Shown in pieces: positions 11,084 through 22,405 of a stretch of 64,000 nucleotides of DNA. A model generated the notes under the pieces. It saw nothing but the letters and a program-made list of their open reading frames with translations. It searched no databases and was not told where the DNA came from. The translations under genes and the position numbers were made by a program. The stretch is from Tupaia tana (Eukaryota > Chordata > Mammalia > Scandentia > Tupaiidae), in NCBI GenBank assembly GCA_026018925.1, contig JAKSZU010000011.1, forward strand, positions 3,973,985 to 4,037,984. The letters are read 5' to 3'. How positions within the stretch are numbered: position 1 is the first letter of the stretch; the number at the start of each line of letters is the position of its first letter.

Positions 11084-11322
11084 ACTGCCAGAGAGCACGT
11101 ACATTTACCAGAGAGAGACAGGGAAAGTGAGAAAGCACCCCCATGGGATGTGGTCATGGTACAAGCCATTCTCCATTTCTCCCTCCTTTTCAGGATTTTG
11201 GGCATGCATGCACGCTGTGTGGACCATTTCCTTAGCTGCCAGGTCTGGGACTTGAACTATGTGGTCTGCCATGTGAGAACAAACCAGCCACTATCACCAC
11301 CAGGTCACGGACTTGACTCTCC
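11084..11322 (-). mobile_element. Older L-like SINE
   Basis: Antisense copy with GCCAGAGAGCACGTACATTT, the GTGGTCATGG body and a diverged head (ACTATCACCACCAGGTC). Confidence 0.65.
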
Positions 11323-11332
11323 CAGCATGTCT

Positions 11333-11590
11333 TTTTTTGTTTTGTTTTAGAGAGAGATTTTTGCCACAGGGCACGTGCATTTGCCAGAGAGATAGAGACA
11401 GAAAGTGAGAAATCACTTCCCAGGGGGAATGGCCATGCTGCAACCCCTTCTCCTCCATTGTCCTCAGGATTTGGGGCACGCATGCACATGCATCTGGCAT
11501 GAGTTTTAAGCCGCCAAGTCCTGGACTCGAACTGTGGTCAACTATGTGGGAGTCCAGTGACATAAGTATCCATTAGACCATCTGGTCCTT
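11333..11590 (-). mobile_element. tRNA-derived SINE, type L
   Basis: Antisense copy from a TTTTGTTTTG tail to ACCATCTGGTCCTT. The core reads CCCAGGGGGAATGG. Confidence 0.85.
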
Positions 11591-11619
11591 GTTTACAAAT
11601 ACTTTTTAAAAACCCTTTT

Positions 11620-11906
11620 GGGGGACCAGCAGTTGATGTAATGGCTATGTTGCTGGACTCCCGCGTAATCAACCGTGGTTCGAGTCCTGGACTTGGTGGC
11701 TTAAACTCACGCCAGGCGTGTGTGCGCGCATGCTCAAGATCCCGAGAGGAGAATGGAGGAGAAGGGATTGCGGCATGGTCATCCCCTCGGGGGGTGATTT
11801 CTCGCTTTCTTTCTCTCTGTCTTTCTCTGTCTTTCTGGTGATCATACGTGTCCTATAGCAAAAATCCTGTCCAAAAAAAAAAAAAAAAAAAAACATGAGG
11901 AAAAAA
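11620..11906 (+). mobile_element. tRNA-derived SINE, type L, first of a tandem pair
   Basis: Sense copy. AAACCCTTTT at 11610-11619 precedes it and AAACCCTTT at 11907-11915 follows its tail. Confidence 0.85.
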
Positions 11907-11915
11907 AAACCCTTT

Positions 11916-12171
11916 GAGGGGCCAGCAGATAGTGTAGTAGTTATGTTGCTGGACTCCCACATGGCTAACTGTGGTTCGAGTCCTAGACCTGGTGGCTTAA
12001 AAATCACACTGGACACGTGTGCGTGCATGCCTCAAATCCTGGGAGGAAAATGGAGAAGAGATTGTGGTGTGGCCATCCCCCATGGGGGGTGATTTCTTAC
12101 CTTCCCTCTCAGTGTCTCTCTCTTTCTGGCAAGCACACGGCAAGCAAAAACCTCCCCCAAAAAACAAAACC
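11916..12171 (+). mobile_element. tRNA-derived SINE, type L, second of a tandem pair
   Basis: Sense copy starting GAGGGGCCAGCAGATAGTG. The shared target appears a third time as AAACCCTTTT at 12172-12181. Confidence 0.85.
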
Positions 12172-12229
12172 AAACCCTTTTGGTTTTGTTCTGGGGGAAA
12201 TGTGAAAATGGGAGGCAAACACTTGTGGT

Positions 12230-13205
12230 CTAGAAGCTAAAGCTCAGACCACATACCCTTGCTGTTCAGAGTTAACCAACTGATGTTAAACACATATATA
12301 TGATTAAGAAGGCAGAATTGGTTCCTTTCTTAGAGATTCAGGCTTTTTCAACCTTGACTTGCCAGACACAGTGTTAGGTGTTTTGGATACAACAGTGAGC
12401 AGGTAGCTCCTACCATCCGGGAGCTGGTCATTCAGTGGGAGGAGACAGGAAATACAGTTATGTGGCCGGTACCCGGGAGGGGTCCCCTGGGCAGTCGGGT
12501 ACCGTGGGAGCGTGGTGCCATACTTCGGTGCAGTGCTCTATTTACATGAGGATGTCTGTAATGGGAACTGGTTCATATGTGCTAGGTAAATCTGGGAAGG
12601 ATGTTAGTATAATGCAGACGTCGCATTGGTTCATCTGTGAGTTTGTCTAGGCAAAGGAGGTGGAATCATGGGAGGAGAATGACAGTCTCAGGCAGGAAAG
12701 GGAAAAGCCCTCAGTTTGACTGTGTGTAGCAGGAGCCCCTGTGGGCTCCCAGGAGCAAGAATAAAAAACGTGCCTGTGGCGGGCACTCCTTCCTCAGCCT
12801 GTCCGGATCTTGGCTGTCACAGGCTACACTGTCCCTGTGCCCAACTTATTAACAGTCCCCTGGCTCAGAACTCCTCTTTCATCTCTCTGTTCTGTCTTGG
12901 AACCTGCCAGCCTTGCTTTAATGAAAGTTTCGCCAGGATTTCCATTAGACTTTTAGTGTATTTTTAATTTCCACTGTGGCAGCCTCTAGCTTGGGTGGTC
13001 CAAGTGATTTTGTTCGTGTTCTACTTAACAAAATTTTAGAGGTTTTGAATGGTCTGTCCTAACCCCATTTTTTATAAGTCCTGTTATTTGTGTGCAATTT
13101 TAGAGACTGTGAGGTTTACTAAGAATGTTTACAGTGCTTTATAGTTGAAATATTGGTATTTACACAAGACTGAAACTTGTGAGTGAGACGGAATATAAAG
13201 CAAAA
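12230..13205. other. Intronic sequence
   Basis: 12350-12470 contains GCCAGACACAGTGTTAGGTG followed by TTTTGGATACAACAGTGAGC, which resembles an ancient mammalian interspersed repeat I cannot name with confidence. The remainder shows no exon or SINE. Confidence 0.4.
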
Positions 13206-13210
13206 GCCCT

Positions 13211-13478
13211 GGGGACCAGCATTTAGTGTAATGGCTATGTTGCTGAACTCCCATATAGCCGACTGCGGTTCAAGTCCTGGACCCAGTGGCTTAAACTCAC
13301 GCTGGGCACATGTGCGTGCGTGCCCAAGATCCCAAGAGGAGAATGGAGAAGAGATTGTCGCGTGGCCATCCCCCCTGAGGGGTGATTTCTTGCTTTCTAT
13401 CTCTCTGTCTCTGTCTCTCTGGTGAGCACATGCTCCCTATAGCAAAAACCTCTCAAAAAACAAAACAAAACAAAACAG
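13211..13478 (+). mobile_element. tRNA-derived SINE, type L
   Basis: Sense copy starting GGGGACCAGCATTTAGTG with a CAAAACAAAACAAAAC tail. A possible weak duplication is AAAAGCCCT/AAAAGTCCT. Confidence 0.85.
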
Positions 13479-13489
13479 AACAAAGGAAA

Positions 13490-15335
13490 AAGTCCTTCAA
13501 CGAACAATAAACCATTTTAAGAAGGAGTAGTAGAACTCTGCATGCATTTCCGTAGCAATCTGCATTTATAAAGTGCTTTTAGGAGCACTGTATCTATACT
13601 GAAAGTCTCAGCTGCAGGTCAGGGTGGGTTCTGCAGCCTCTGACTGTGAGCTCAGGGTCTCCAGGACCTGGCTGGCCTGGCCAAGTTCCACGTCATGCCC
13701 AGGGTAGCTGCCCTGGAGGATCTGAACGCGGAGCACTGTGAGAGCTGCAGACTGATTGCTCAGCCTGCGTTGAGCTGAGGGCTGCAGAGCCAGTGCAGGA
13801 GACCCTGTCCCAGAAATAGGCCAGCACTTGTTATGCAGGCCTTGGCGCGCCCCTTCATTATGTAACCTCAGTGTTCACACTGTTCCCTTTTGTTGATTCC
13901 CTCCATGTGACTGTTTGTCTATCAATCTCCTTAGCTAATGAGTTCCTTATAAGGAGAATGGATGGATCAGAGCACAGCTCCATACACAGCGGTGGGGCAG
14001 AACTATTTCCAAGAGTGCGGACTTTCCCAGAACACCCCCTTTGTGTGGGCCCGCAAAGGCTAGAATTGTTTCTGCCTTGTTTGGAATAATAAAGCTGCCT
14101 GTGTTTCCTGTGTCTACTTCTCTGCTGCCTGTAATTTGCTCTCCTACACTTGGGGCAGCTGTCCTGCACCCCTGGCCTCGCTGCTATACTCAGGCCCTCC
14201 GCTGCAGAGCAGCCACTGGCGTGGGGGCCCACAAACAACAGGACGTGGCCCATGCCTTTCAGGATGATTTGGGGAGACAGACACGCACGTGCAGACTTGA
14301 GGATATTCTGAGAGCCACTGGTGCACAGAGAGGCATGGAGTCCTCAGCAAGGAGCGGGGGTGGGAGGTGGTGGTGGGCAGGCATTCAGGGCAAGGAGGGA
14401 GGCACAGCTAGAAGTGGGGAATGAAAGGACATGGCAGGAGGTTACCAGAGCCTTCCTAAGATGCGAGACCCTGGGCCATCCCTTCCAGGGCCCTGCTTGG
14501 TGCCTGCTTCTCAAGGCACCCTTGGCTGTCTTCTATCGTGTGCCTGGGCCCAGGTGTGTCTTATGGAGGGCAGCCACCATGTCATCATGGAGCTGGAGCC
14601 CCAGTATTAAATGTTCTTGTCTTTGGAATCCAGACCTTTTCCCTGTAGAGGCGGAGCCCATAGAACTTGGTTATGCCCTTTAACAGGATAGAAAGCACAT
14701 GTCTTTCTTTGCCACCCTTTAGGACTGCCTCCCAAGAGGGTAGCAGAGGCCCCTCCCTCAGATCTCCAATTGCCACGTGCCTGCACTGTGTGGAGGCTCC
14801 TTGGAACTGGCAGGCAGCCCTGGCAAGGGCAGGTGTATCCGACCCATGGCTAGGAGGCCAGAACGGGGAGCTGGGACTTGTGTGAGAGGAGCACTTCAGA
14901 GCTGAAAATTCCTAAACAGGGACTTGATCACTTTGTATAGAAGTCCAGTCAGATTAGATGGGTTTGTATCCTGGCAGCAGACACACCATTTAACCTCGCC
15001 AAGTCCCAGTTCCCACACCTGTAAATTAGGGTAGCAGCTCTCACCTCTGGAGGTGTGGTTTGACAAGACGTGTAGGCACATAGGTAGTGCTGGCCAAAGA
15101 GTGGATGCTTATGCACTGACAGCACCATGCCGTCAGTGTTCTGGGTGGTGGGGGAAGAGGGTCTGCCAGCATCTCTCGAGAGCACGGTGTTTGGTTGTGA
15201 TTCAAAGTCTGGTAGCATGGAAACTATCTGCCAGTTAGGGAGAAACTAGGAAGGAGAACTTATTTTAGATGGAGAAATGAACAAACTCTTGTTTTTCTTT
15301 TCAAAGTTTCAAGTATGATTGATATATTAAAGATA
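13490..15335. other. Intronic sequence without recognised elements
   Basis: The longest SINE-free stretch of ADORA2B intron 1, with moderate GC at 13600-14600. Open frames of up to 131 codons occur on both strands but have no recognisable domains, and stop-free length is expected at this GC. Confidence 0.5.
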
Positions 15336-15339
15336 GCAT

Positions 15340-15900
15340 GGAGAGCTGGCCCTGTAGTCTGACAGCAGAGCGTTGTGCTTTGGGAGCTAGATCCCACATG
15401 GCTGACTGCTGTTTGAATTCCAGCCCTTGAAAGCTTAAATAAACCCACCATGGGGGCAAGTCAGTGGGATGGGGTTAAGGTGGCTGGATCCCACATAGCC
15501 AACTGTGGTTTGAGTTCAAAACCTGGTGGCTTGAGAAATGCCTGGTGTGTGGTGTGTCATGTGTGTGTGCACCCAGAATCTCCAACGGAGGGAGAGATGG
15601 AGAAGGGACTGCAGCATGATCATTCCCCATGGGTGGTTGATGCTTTCTCTTTTCCCATCTTTCTCTTCCCTACCTACTGAGCAAATGTGCCCTCTGACCA
15701 AATTAAAAAGACAGACAGACAGACTGACCAACCCACCTACCAGGCACGTATGCTTGCATGCCCCAAATCCTGACAGAATGGTGAAATGGAGGAAAATGAT
15801 TGTGACTTGACCACACACCACTCAGGGGTGCCTTCTTATGCTTCCTCTTTGTCTCGCTCTCTCTGGCAAGTGCGTACACCATCTGGCAACTTAAAAATAT
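15340..15900 (+). mobile_element. L-like SINE split by another SINE
   Basis: The head (15340-15445, GCTGGCCCTGTAGTCTGACA and TTGAATTCCAGCCCTTGAAA) continues at 15723-15900 (CAGGCACGTATGCTTGCATG onward) after the inner element. The short duplication AACCCACC marks both edges of the break. Confidence 0.75.
15446..15722 (+). mobile_element. L-like SINE nested in an older SINE
   Basis: Sense copy starting GGGGGCAAGTCAGTGGGATG and ending in an AAAAAGACAGACAGACAG tail, lying inside the element 15340-15900. Confidence 0.75.
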
Positions 15901-15905
15901 AAATA

Positions 15906-16164
15906 TGGGGACCAACAGATAGCTTAACGATTACATCACTGGACTCCCACGTGGCCAACTGTGGTTCAAGTCCCGGACCCAGCAGCTTGAAACTCATGCT
16001 GGGCACGTGTGTGTGCTTTCCCAAGATCTCAGAGTATGCGGAAGGGATTGCAGTGTGGCCATCCCCCCGGGGGGAGGGGTTGATTTTCACTTTCTGTCTC
16101 TCTGGCAAGTGCATGTGCCCTACAGCAAAACTCTCTCAAAAAAAAAAGAAAAAAGAAAAAGAAA
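15906..16164 (+). mobile_element. tRNA-derived SINE, type L
   Basis: Sense copy starting GGGGACCAACAGATAGC, with the CCCCCCGGGGGGAGGGG variant of the core hairpin and the tail CAAAACTCTCTCAAAA. Confidence 0.85.
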
Positions 16165-17095
16165 ATGGAGACGTGAGTTGTACATTTCATCTTCAGCTCA
16201 GTATTTCAGGTTCTCAGAAAATTACTCCATTAATTTTCAGGCCCACAATATTCTATGTATCCTCTTGGCTTACTGGACTCGAAGTCCCACCTCTCTGTCC
16301 CTGTGCTGTGCTGATGCCCCCATGTCCCCTGTGCTCAGACTCCACTCGATGCTCCCTCTGCCCTCTCGCCTTCACTGAGACCTGCCTCACCCCCAGGGAT
16401 GCTGCTTCCCTTACTGCCGCTTACTCCCTGGGCCTCAGGTGGAAATAGGCTGGAACAGTCTCTCTATCCTCCTTTCCAGAGTACTCCCCCGCTCCTCACT
16501 GCGAAGACCCACAGGTGGAAAGTTCCCATTGTTGGACATAATCCCCAGCTCTCCGCCAACTGTCATTGTTCCTGGAGCTTTTGCTGCCCACCCAGCTTGA
16601 GTGTTCCACATCCTGGTCTCAGTGTTTTCACTCTGTCTCAGCTCCTAACTCCATGGTCCCAACCTACCCACCTTGTTGATAACAAAAGCTGCAGACCCAT
16701 CAAGACCACAGAGGCCATCTCACTACATTTCCTAGTAAGACCCCTTCCCACTCCCAACCACTCCGGTATCCCAGCCTGTTTCCCTCAACTGATGACTTTC
16801 TGCATCCTTCTCTGAGGTAACGGCAGCTCTCAAAGGAAATGCTGCCCTGTCTTCTGCTCAGCATGCAACCTTCACCTTCTCTGCACTGGCCCCATTCTCC
16901 TGTTCTCTGCCCAGCTGAGGAGATGTCCTCCACACGTGCCTGGACCTCACATGCTCCAGAGATTCTTAGATTCCTTTATAATCTGTCCTCCCCACCCCCG
17001 TATCTTCTCTCTCTACTGACCATTTTCTCAGTTATACTAACATCCACTGTTCTATTGATGTAATTTCCTTGCGGTCCACCCCTCCCTTAATCCTT
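16165..17095. other. CT-rich intronic sequence, perhaps old LINE
   Basis: Strand-biased pyrimidine-rich sequence runs into the better supported L2 piece at 17096. It may be more of the same element. No exon is seen. Confidence 0.35.
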
Positions 17096-17216
17096 GATTC
17101 TCTATCTTTCAAGACCCAGTGGTTCTACCTGTAACGTGTACATCCATTTGCACTGTCTTTGCTACCAGCCTCATCCAAGTCAACATTTCCTCTTGAATCC
17201 ACTACCAAAATAGTTT

Positions 17217-17607
17217 TTCTTCCTTCCTTCCTTCCTTCCTTCCTTCCTTCCTTCCTTCCTTCCTTCCTTTCTTTTTTCTTTTCTTTTCTTTTCTTTTCTT
17301 TTCTTTTCTTTTCTTTTCTTTTCTTTTCTTTTCTTTTCTTTTCTTTTCTTTTCTTCTTTTCTTTCTTTTCGAGGTTTTTGCTACAGGGCGCATGTGCTCG
17401 CCAGAGAGACAGAAAGCGAGAAATCACTCCCCCAGGGGGGATGGCCACACCGCCTTCCCTTCTCCTCCATTCTCCTCTCGGGATCTTGGGCATGCATGCA
17501 CATGCGCCCGGCATAAGTTTAAGCCGCCAGATCTGGGATTTGAACCGCAGTTGACTATATGGAAGTTCAGCGTATACATAGTCATTATGCTAACTGCTGG
17601 TCCCCCC
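17217..17607 (-). mobile_element. Type L SINE with a 140-bp microsatellite tail
   Basis: The antisense L body is at 17370-17607. AAATAGTTT at 17208-17216 and 17608-17616 encloses the body and the TTCC/TTTTC tract, so the tract is its expanded A-rich tail. Confidence 0.85.
17219..17366. repeat. (TTCC)n then (TTTTC)n microsatellite
   Basis: About 50 bp of TTCC units is followed by about 17 TTTTC units with small imperfections. It is pure purine on the other strand and could adopt triplex DNA. Confidence 0.95.
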
Positions 17608-18574
17608 AAATAGTTTCTTAATAGATCTCTGCTGGTCTTCTCACTGCTGTGGTGTGGCTGGGTGAACTTTATGAAACATGTCAGTGCTACCCCTTGCTTC
17701 ACAGCCTTCAGCGGCTCCTTGTGGCCTGTGAACTGGCCCCCGGCCTCATGTTAGTCTCATTCACATTCCCTTTTACTTCTTCAGGGAGATAGCATTCTCT
17801 CCTGTTGGAAGGTCTTAGTTTTCTTAGCACATTCTGTTCTCTCTGCCTGGAATTTCTCTCAACTTTTCAAAAATGTCACTCCCCAACCTTTAGCTTTCTG
17901 CTTAAGGGAGGTTTTCCCTGGCATCCCGAATCCAAGTCTCTCTCTTTTTCTTATCATTGCATCCTGTTCATTTTGGTATAGCTGAACCCATTCCAGCTCA
18001 TAATTATATGCTTGTGTGATTTTTTTCCTGTCTCTTCCATTTGCTTATGTTCCCTGAGGGCAAAGATTCTGTTTCCAATGCCTAGAAGAATATACGGTAC
18101 AAAAGAAGGACTTTCTGAATCAAATAATGAATGGACCAACAGGGAAGAGAGGCAGTGATGGGGGTTCATGGAGAAGCTGTGACCAGCTGCTTCCCTGCTG
18201 GAATAAGCTGCTTTTCCTTACGCAAGACAATGTGGCATAAAAGTCATTTTTTACACGTGTAGGATCCAGCAGTTTTGAGAAGTTTAGATGTGGATTCCAG
18301 TTGTTCTGAGATCTAGTGGGAAGCCACCTCCACAAGCCCTCTTTGTACAGAGTTCTCCACATATAAGAAGGTTTAAAAAATAAAAAAAATAAAATAAACC
18401 AAAGTGAGACACACCTTGGGCAGTGCGAGAAGCACACGACTATAAGGCCTGACTCAGCTTCTGGCCTTTGGCTGTGTGTTGGCTTTATCACTCTGAGACT
18501 TTGTTTCCTCATTTGTGAAGTAAGAGGGACTAGAGTAGAAAAGATAAACGTGCCCCTGATTTGTATGCTTTGGG

Positions 18575-19075
18575 CTGCAGGTAACAGAGTACTTATTAAC
18601 AGTGGTATAAGCAATTAAGACATTTAATTATCTCTTGAAACAAGGATTTGGAGCCATGATGGTTCTAGGTTGGGTCTGGAGGGAGAGGGGAGATTCAAAG
18701 ACGGCATCAAGGACCTGATCTCTTCCTTCTACTGTGCAACTGACTGTCTTTGGGTTTGTCCCTCACAGTCATAAGATGGCTGCTGAAGCTCTAGGTATCA
18801 TAGCCCCAGGTATCACAGCCCCCACAAGAGCATCAAAAGCAGAAAGGGATCAGCATAGGGCAGAGTTCTGCTCAAGGGTCTCTCCTCTCATCAGCAATAA
18901 AATCTTTCTGGGAGGTTCTCTAGCAGACTTCACTTTTATAAAAGTAACTTTGGCCAGAAACCCTTCATGTAACCACCTCAGACCAATCACCAAGAGAATG
19001 GAAGTGCCATGATTTGCTTACCCTAATAACTCATTCCTTAGGGCTGACCTGTAATCAGTTGAATCCCATGAACCA
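18575..19075. mobile_element. Probable ancient interspersed repeat, family unnamed
   Basis: The order GGTAACAGAGTACTTATTAA, CATAAGATGGCTGCTGAAGC, CAGACCAATCACCAAGAG resembles a common old mammalian repeat. I cannot name its family reliably. Confidence 0.35.
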
Positions 19076-19404
19076 ATTAGGGCAGGGCTGTGGAAAAGAC
19101 TACCTCATAGATCCCAAGAGCTGTGATTCTAAGTGCTTGGCCTTCAGGAGGCTTCCTATTTCCCTGCAGGTGCTCAAAGTGTTCCTCACATCTCTGGTGA
19201 GACAGCAGCAAGGAATAATATTTTAATTTTTTTACATTCCTGAGTGAAGATGGAAGTAGAAAGGGTTTACAAACAGATGGAGTCACTGGCCAAGAAAAAT
19301 TCAGTGAGCAGCTGAACCTAGCAGGTCATCTATAGTAAAGGCCCTACAATTCAGCTGCCTGTCGCTGAGAGATGCTCTGATGGGGAGCAGAAAAGATTAG
19401 AGAT

Positions 19405-19545
19405 CATGGGGCTGGCAGTTGGCATGGTGGTTTAGGTGCTGGACTTCCACATGGCCAACCATGGTTCAAATCCCAGGCCTGGTGGCTTGATTTCTCTTTC
19501 TCTCTGGTTAAATTAAAAAATGAAAATAAATCTTAAAAATCTTAA
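19405..19545 (+). mobile_element. tRNA-derived SINE, type S
   Basis: Sense copy with a perfect 13-bp duplication AAAGATTAGAGAT at 19392-19404 and 19546-19558. Confidence 0.9.
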
Positions 19546-19808
19546 AAAGATTAGAGATTGTTGTAAATTATGAGGCAACGCCCGAGTTAACTTCCTCAGC
19601 ATCTTCAGCAGATTGCACTAGTTCTCCTGCCTGTCCAGGCCACAGACTCAAGTATTCTTAAAGTTGTTTGATAAATCAGATAACAAATGACAAATATATT
19701 CGTAATGACCATATTATTAAGAACCTACTATGTATTAGGAACTGTGCTAGATCTTGAGACTACCCATACAAAGAAATAATGCCCCACTCCTTCAGATATG
19801 GCATTCTG

Positions 19809-19886
19809 TTGGGTTGTCAGAAAAGTCATGACACATTAAAAAAAAAAAACAACAAGAAATACGTCATGACTTCTCTGACAACTCGA
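19809..19886. mobile_element. Palindromic mariner-type MITE
   Basis: The left arm is TTGGGTTGTCAGAAAAGTCA and the right arm is TCATGACTTCTCTGACAACT, with an A-rich centre. The flanking TA is not intact. Confidence 0.8.
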
Positions 19887-20040
19887 CTGTTGAGCGAAAG
19901 CACGTGTAACAAAGAGGCCCTATGACAAGTGTGCAAGTGGGGGCAGGGAGTAGCAATGACCACTTCTGCTTAAGAGACAACCAGGAAAGGATGACCTTTG
20001 AGAGGAACTGGTGTTTTGTTCAATATTAAGAGCAACATGA

Positions 20041-20195
20041 AGGGCTAGGAGGTGGTGTGGTGGTTAAGGGTGCTGAACTCCCACATGGTCAACCATGGTT
20101 CAGGTCTTGCTTTCTCACTTTCCCTCTCTCTCTCTGGTCAAATTAAAATACATAAATAAAGTTAGATAATTCTTTTTTTTTTTTTTTTTTAATAA
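20041..20195 (+). mobile_element. tRNA-derived SINE, type S
   Basis: Sense copy with duplication AAGAGCAACATGA at 20028-20040 and 20196-20208. About 14 bp between the B box and the body are missing. The tail includes a T-run at 20173-20190. Confidence 0.9.
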
Positions 20196-20394
20196 AAGAG
20201 CAACATGAGCCAGAAAGGAGCCACTGGTCAGACCTGGAGGGATCTATGGGCTTTATCCTGCAGGCAAAGGAAACTGGACACTTTCCACAGACAAGTCCTA
20301 AGGTAGCAATGAAATTACAGTTTTCCTCCCAGAGATTACAGGAAAATTTTTGTCATTTGCTGAATACACTACACTGAGTTAATTCAGTTATATA

Positions 20395-20530
20395 CTGTAT
20401 AAATAAAATACATAAATATATAATGGACCAATTATTAATAGCTTTTATCTTTGTTACAAACTAGTCTAGCTAGACTATTTATATATTGTATAAATTAAAA
20501 AAAGGACCAATTATTAATAGCTTATATCAA
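20395..20530. repeat. Local tandem duplication, period about 79 bp
   Basis: GGACCAATTATTAATAGCTT occurs at 20425 and again at 20504, each preceded by a TGTATAAAT-containing AT-rich stretch. The palindrome TAGTCTAGCTAGACTA lies between them. Confidence 0.7.
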
Positions 20531-20631
20531 AATAGCTTATGTCAAAATGTCCAACAAGCATGTTAATATTTCTAGTGATTTTAAATAGTTGAATGGTTTG
20601 AAAATCACTAAATAAAATTTAAAAGAATTTT

Positions 20632-20788
20632 TATATTTATTATTTTAAAAATCTGCTATAGTGCATATGTGCTCACCTGGGGGAGAGAGATGGAAAGTGA
20701 GATAGTATGCCACCAGGACTGGGACTCAAACCATGGTCAGCCAGGTGGGAGTCCTGTACCTTAACCACCATGCCACCTGTTGACCCCA
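20632..20788 (-). mobile_element. tRNA-derived SINE, type S
   Basis: Antisense copy from TTTTAAAAATCTGCTATAG to CACCTGTTGACCCC. Confidence 0.8.
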
Positions 20789-21109
20789 ACAAGTCTAAGA
20801 TTTTCTGTTTTTATTAGTTCTGCTACTAGCACGTCTCTATAGCCAGAGGTGATGCCAGAACTCATTCTCCATCAGTGTCCTGAGGTATTCAGAAATTATT
20901 GTGCCCATAGTTCAAGGCAAACCTCTTGTGTTATTTGTGGGTGACCAGAAAGATTCTTGTCACAGGAAGTGCTGCCTGACTCAGAAAGGGCTCCAGTGCT
21001 TACTTCCTCAGGCCTTTGTTTAAATGTCACCCTATCAATGAAACTTCCCTTGACTGACCTCTTTAAAACCAGTCCCTGGCCATGTCTGATCTTCCTTACT
21101 CAACTTTTT

Positions 21110-21262
21110 CAATTGCCAGTGAGTGTGTGTGCTTGGCAGAGGAAGAGAGTGAAAGAGAGGAAGAAAGTAACCCCAGTGGGGTGTGGTCATACCCCAATTC
21201 CTTCTCTTCCATTTCTCCATCCTGTTGGGATTTGAGGCATACAAGCCCAGCTTTTGTTTTGT
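21110..21262 (-). mobile_element. L-like SINE lacking its tRNA head
   Basis: Antisense tail and body (GCCAGTGAGTGTGTGTGCTT to CATACAAGCCCAGC). Like 10880-11040 it stops before the B box. Confidence 0.6.
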
Positions 21263-21741
21263 TTTCCCTAACCCACACATCTTCATACGATCTATTAACT
21301 TATGTTTGTTGTTTATATGTCTGTTGTTTATGTCTGCTGTAATGTGTCTCTTAAAACGTAGCAGGAATTTTTGTGTCTGCTCACTGGTGTATCTCAGCTA
21401 CCTCTAACAGTGACTTACAGATGAACCAGACTCAAGGGTCAGGATCTAGGTAATGAGAAAATATCCTACTCCATCTCCTTTCATTGACTATCCTTTGTCA
21501 TTGAACAGAAATGAGTTACTAAGTCAAGAATGAAAATCTTACTGACCTTGACAGAACAAAGCTGCTCATACCTGCATGCATATCTTTAGTATTGAGAAGT
21601 AAAGGCTGTGATGCCCTGGAGGGGTGAACTTTAGAAATTATCAGGGCAAAAGGGCCTTGGAACAAAAGCAGAGGTGGGGTCTGAGACTCTGGTTGCAGAC
21701 TACTATAAACCGACTATAACAGATGATGTTCTTTTGAACAG

Positions 21742-22405
21742 GTATAAAAGTTTGGTCACTGGGACCCGAGCAAGAGGGGTCATTGCTATCCTCTGGGTCC
21801 TTGCTTTTGGCATCGGACTGACCCCATTTCTGGGGTGGAACAGTAAAGACAGTGCCACCAACAACTGCACAGAGCCGTGGGATGGAGCCACGAATGAAAG
21901 CTGCTGCCTTGTGAAGTGTCTCTTTGAGAACGTGGTCCCCATGAGCTACATGGTGTATTTCAATTTTTTTGGGTGTGTCCTGCCCCCGCTACTCATAATG
22001 CTGGTGATCTACGTCAAGATCTTCATGGTGGCCTGTAGGCAGCTGCAGCGCACAGAACCGATGGACCACTCGAGGACCATTCTCCAGCGGGAGATCCACG
22101 CAGCCAAGTCTCTGGCCATGATTGTGGGGATTTTTGCTCTGTGCTGGCTACCACTGCATGCCATCAACTGTATCACACTTTTCCAGCCAGCTCGGGCTAA
22201 GGATAAGCCCAAGTGGGCAATGAATATGGCCATTCTCCTGTCACATGCCAATTCCGTTGTCAATCCCATTGTCTATGCCTATCGGAACCGAGACTTTCGC
22301 TATACTTTTCACAGAATCATCTCCAGGTATATCCTCTGCCAGACAGATATCAAGAGTGGAAATGGACAGACCGGACCACAGCCTGCCCTGAGTGTGGGCC
22401 TATGA
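21742..22405 (+). CDS. ADORA2B: ADORA2B, final coding exon (adenosine receptor A2b)
   Basis: This exon encodes about 220 residues, the C-terminal two thirds of a class A GPCR for adenosine that couples to Gs and Gq in the plasma membrane. The acceptor is AACAG before 21742. The first base completes the Arg codon begun in exon 1, and the next residues [12 protein letters not shown] follow the second intracellular loop. Visible in order: TM4 ([13 protein letters not shown]), ECL2 with sequons NCT and NES and several Cys, TM5, ICL3, TM6 with CWLP, TM7 with NPIVY, then a short tail with a likely palmitoylated Cys in RYILCQ. It ends with TGA at 22403-22405. The DRY motif and ligand-side TM1-3 belong to exon 1, which is outside the window. 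About 91% of residues agree with the human protein as I recall it. Confidence 0.98.

Larger units (their letters stand above)
17096..18135 (+). mobile_element. L2-type LINE remnant, interrupted
   Basis: 17100-17216 and 17617-18135 together follow the order of the L2 3' region: ACCAGCCTCATCCAAGTC, CTTCAGCGGCTCCTTGTGGC, TGCCTGGAATTTCTC, CCCTGAGGGCAAAGATTCTG, TGCCTAGAAGAATA. This is a recollection-based match. An L SINE splits it. Confidence 0.6.

Noticed and set aside
21674..21741. An upstream ATG that would extend ADORA2B exon 2 in frame
   Set aside because: The sequence before 21742 is intron ending in an AG acceptor. The known protein has exon 1 sequence at this junction.
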